Positions 62,475 to 64,000 of a DNA stretch of 64,000 bases are shown piece after piece; within the stretch, counting starts at the first letter, position 1, and each line of letters starts with the position of its first letter. The DNA is taken from assembly GCA_963971285.1 (NCBI GenBank), contig OZ020250.1:10214499-10278498 (forward strand). Direction: 5' to 3'. The position numbers and the translations under genes were made by a program. Origin of the DNA: Astropecten irregularis (Eukaryota; Echinodermata; Asteroidea; Paxillosida; Astropectinidae). The notes beneath the pieces were generated by a model that saw only the letters and a program-made list of their open reading frames with translations, was not told the DNA's origin and did not search any database.

Positions 62475-64000
62475 GCTCACATGGGGTGAGGCTACGTGAT
62501 GCGTATGCCACTGGTTTACCTTCTTGGGTGAGGACAGCTCCCAACCCCACATCTGAGCTGTCGCATTCGATGGAGACTTCTTTCTGGATGTCATAGAATT
62601 GCAGTACAGGGGCCTGCGTGATCAGTTGTTTGATTGTGTCCAAGGCATTGTCATGATGGGGCATCCAGTCAAACATAACATCTTTGTCTGTGAGGCGCCT
62701 CAGAGGCTCACAAACATCGCTAAGCTTGGGCAGGAACTTGGCAAGATAGGTTACTACTCCAAGCAACCTCTGTACTCCTTGTACATCTGTGGGCTTTGGC
62801 ATTTCCTGCACTGCTCTCACCTTGTCAGGATCAGGTGCGAGCCCTTCAGCGCTTATGACGTGGCCCATGTAGGCGACGCTAGGCATCTTGAACTTGATTT
62901 TCTTGGCATTTAGCTTCAGGCCACGCTCCCTGGCCTCGTTTCAGGAGAGCTTGAAAGGCAGTGTCATGTGATGCCTCTGCTTCTTCATTTGAGTCGCCTG
63001 TACCATATATGATAATGTCATCAGCAATGACTTCAACATTATCAAGGCCTTCTAGAACTTGGTCTAGCCTCCGCTGAAATTCTTCCGGTGCTGACGACAG
63101 TCCAAATGGCATTCGCAGCCAGCGAAAAACGACCATGGGGGGTCCAGAACGTAGTCAGGTAACTTGACTGCTCATCCAGAACAACCTGTAGGAAGCCATC
63201 TTTTGCGTCAACAACCGAATACACTTTGGCCTTTGCAAGTCTCGGTGCTACTTCCTCGATGGTGGGTATCGGATAGTGATTCCGTTTGATGGCTCGGTTG
63301 AGGTTCTGGGGGTCGAGGCATATTCGGAGTTTGTTAGGCTTCTTTACGACCACCATGCTGCTTATCCAAGAAGTTGGTTCTTCAACTTTCTGAATGATTT
63401 GCTGTTGTTCCAGACTATGGAGCTTTTCTTTCAGCTCTTGTCGTACTGGGATAGGCACTCGGCGTCTAGTGTTCTGCACCGGCTTTGCCAGGTCATCCAG
63501 CTCGATATGATATTGCCCTGGAAGTTTTCCTAGGCCTGTGAATATGTCCTTGTACTCTCTCAGTATGTAGTCCTTAGTCAGGACTGTGTCTTTCCCGACT
63601 GCATGGACTACATGTTCCTGGCTGAACTGTAGCAGTTCTAGTGCCTCACTGGCTCTACCAGACAGCAAAGAGGTTGGCGCCGCCTCAACAACCTCAAAGT
63701 GGATGATTTTTGTTATTCCACTGTCCGTCTTGCACCGGAGAGCAGTTGCTCCAACGGGTTTTATGACTGATTTGTCGTAAAGCCTCAGCTTTGCCTTTGA
63801 CGGTGGCAACGGCTCTGATGTCACCTTCTGGTAATCCTGAAGTCGCAGAGTGCTGCATGTAGCACCAGTGTCTATTTGAAACTTCAGATCTGTTGCATTG
63901 CCACCAGCTCGCGGTTTTGTCTGCAAATTTACAAAGTACTGGGTGTCTGCATGTATGTTGTAGATACTTTCATCACTGCTAAGATTATCTGCCTCCACAT
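62475..64000 (-). pseudogene. Outer gypsy element: protease, RT and start of RNase H (runs off the window)
   Basis: 63998-63042: protease (FQIDTGATCSTLRL) and RT (LRICLDPQNLNRAIKRN, VYSVVDAKDGFLQV). 63136-62879: LRMPFGLSSAPEEFQRRLDQ and the catalytic VIADDIIIYG. 62886-62475: VAYMGHVISAEGLAPDPDKV, then RNase H start ECDSSDVGLGAVLTQEGKPV and YASRSLTPCERN, where the inner element begins. Frame breaks near 63137 and 62940. Gag and the 5' LTR lie beyond 64000. Motif style (FQIDTGA, VIADDIIIYG) is unlike the inner element, so the two are separate lineages. Confidence 0.92.

Overview
This is eukaryotic, metazoan genomic DNA, almost all of it intron and transposable elements. The one host gene I can read with confidence is the 3' part of a cytoplasmic dynein 1 intermediate chain gene (plus strand). 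Eleven exons between 8998 and 37397 have GT-AG introns, unbroken phase and a stop codon. They cover the dynein-binding middle region and the whole WD40 propeller. The first visible exon starts inside a codon and roughly the N-terminal quarter to third of the protein is missing, so the gene must begin upstream of base 1. The protein, the many marine-invertebrate style repeats (GTAGGCCTAC-type words, TTAA MITEs, 8-bp-TSD hAT MITEs, Mag-like Ty3/gypsy elements, a Ngaro/DIRS element) and the long repeat-filled introns suggest an aquatic invertebrate deuterostome. An echinoderm is my best guess, but the species is not determined.

Layout. 1-8997 is intron or upstream DNA carrying MITEs, a tRNA-derived SINE and a LINE tail. 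8998-21704 holds nine dynein exons; their introns contain hAT-type elements with a nested hAT MITE (12875-14045) and a 129-bp satellite with a trimeric higher-order repeat (18704-19850). The 14.9-kb intron 21705-36627 contains a hAT-like MITE, a TTAA MITE, a near full-length antisense tyrosine-recombinase retrotransposon (23312-31069) with split direct repeats, a spliced-looking gag and a leader array of covarying hairpins, a broken THAP domain, a tyrosine-recombinase fragment, and a degenerate LINE (32276-36032) split by 254-bp tRNA-like tandem repeats. 36628-37397 holds the last two dynein exons.

37398-45757 is intergenic. It has more TTAA MITEs, a three-level nest of transposons (about 42112-42780), a LINE reverse-transcriptase fragment, a Mutator-like MITE and one orphan exon that resembles dermatopontin. 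45758-51506 is a complete Ty3/gypsy element with 164-bp LTRs and TSD CAAAC; its pol is broken by one stop and one frameshift. 53105-54663 is a non-autonomous hAT element (TSD GTACCTTG). From about 54.8 kb to the window end is an older, frameshifted antisense gypsy element. A young gypsy element (56790-62469, TSD GTTGC, LTRs differing at 2 of 183 positions) has jumped into its RNase H region.

The host gene encodes a motor-complex subunit. Everything else is mobile DNA at different ages, and several insertion events can be ordered from intact target-site duplications.
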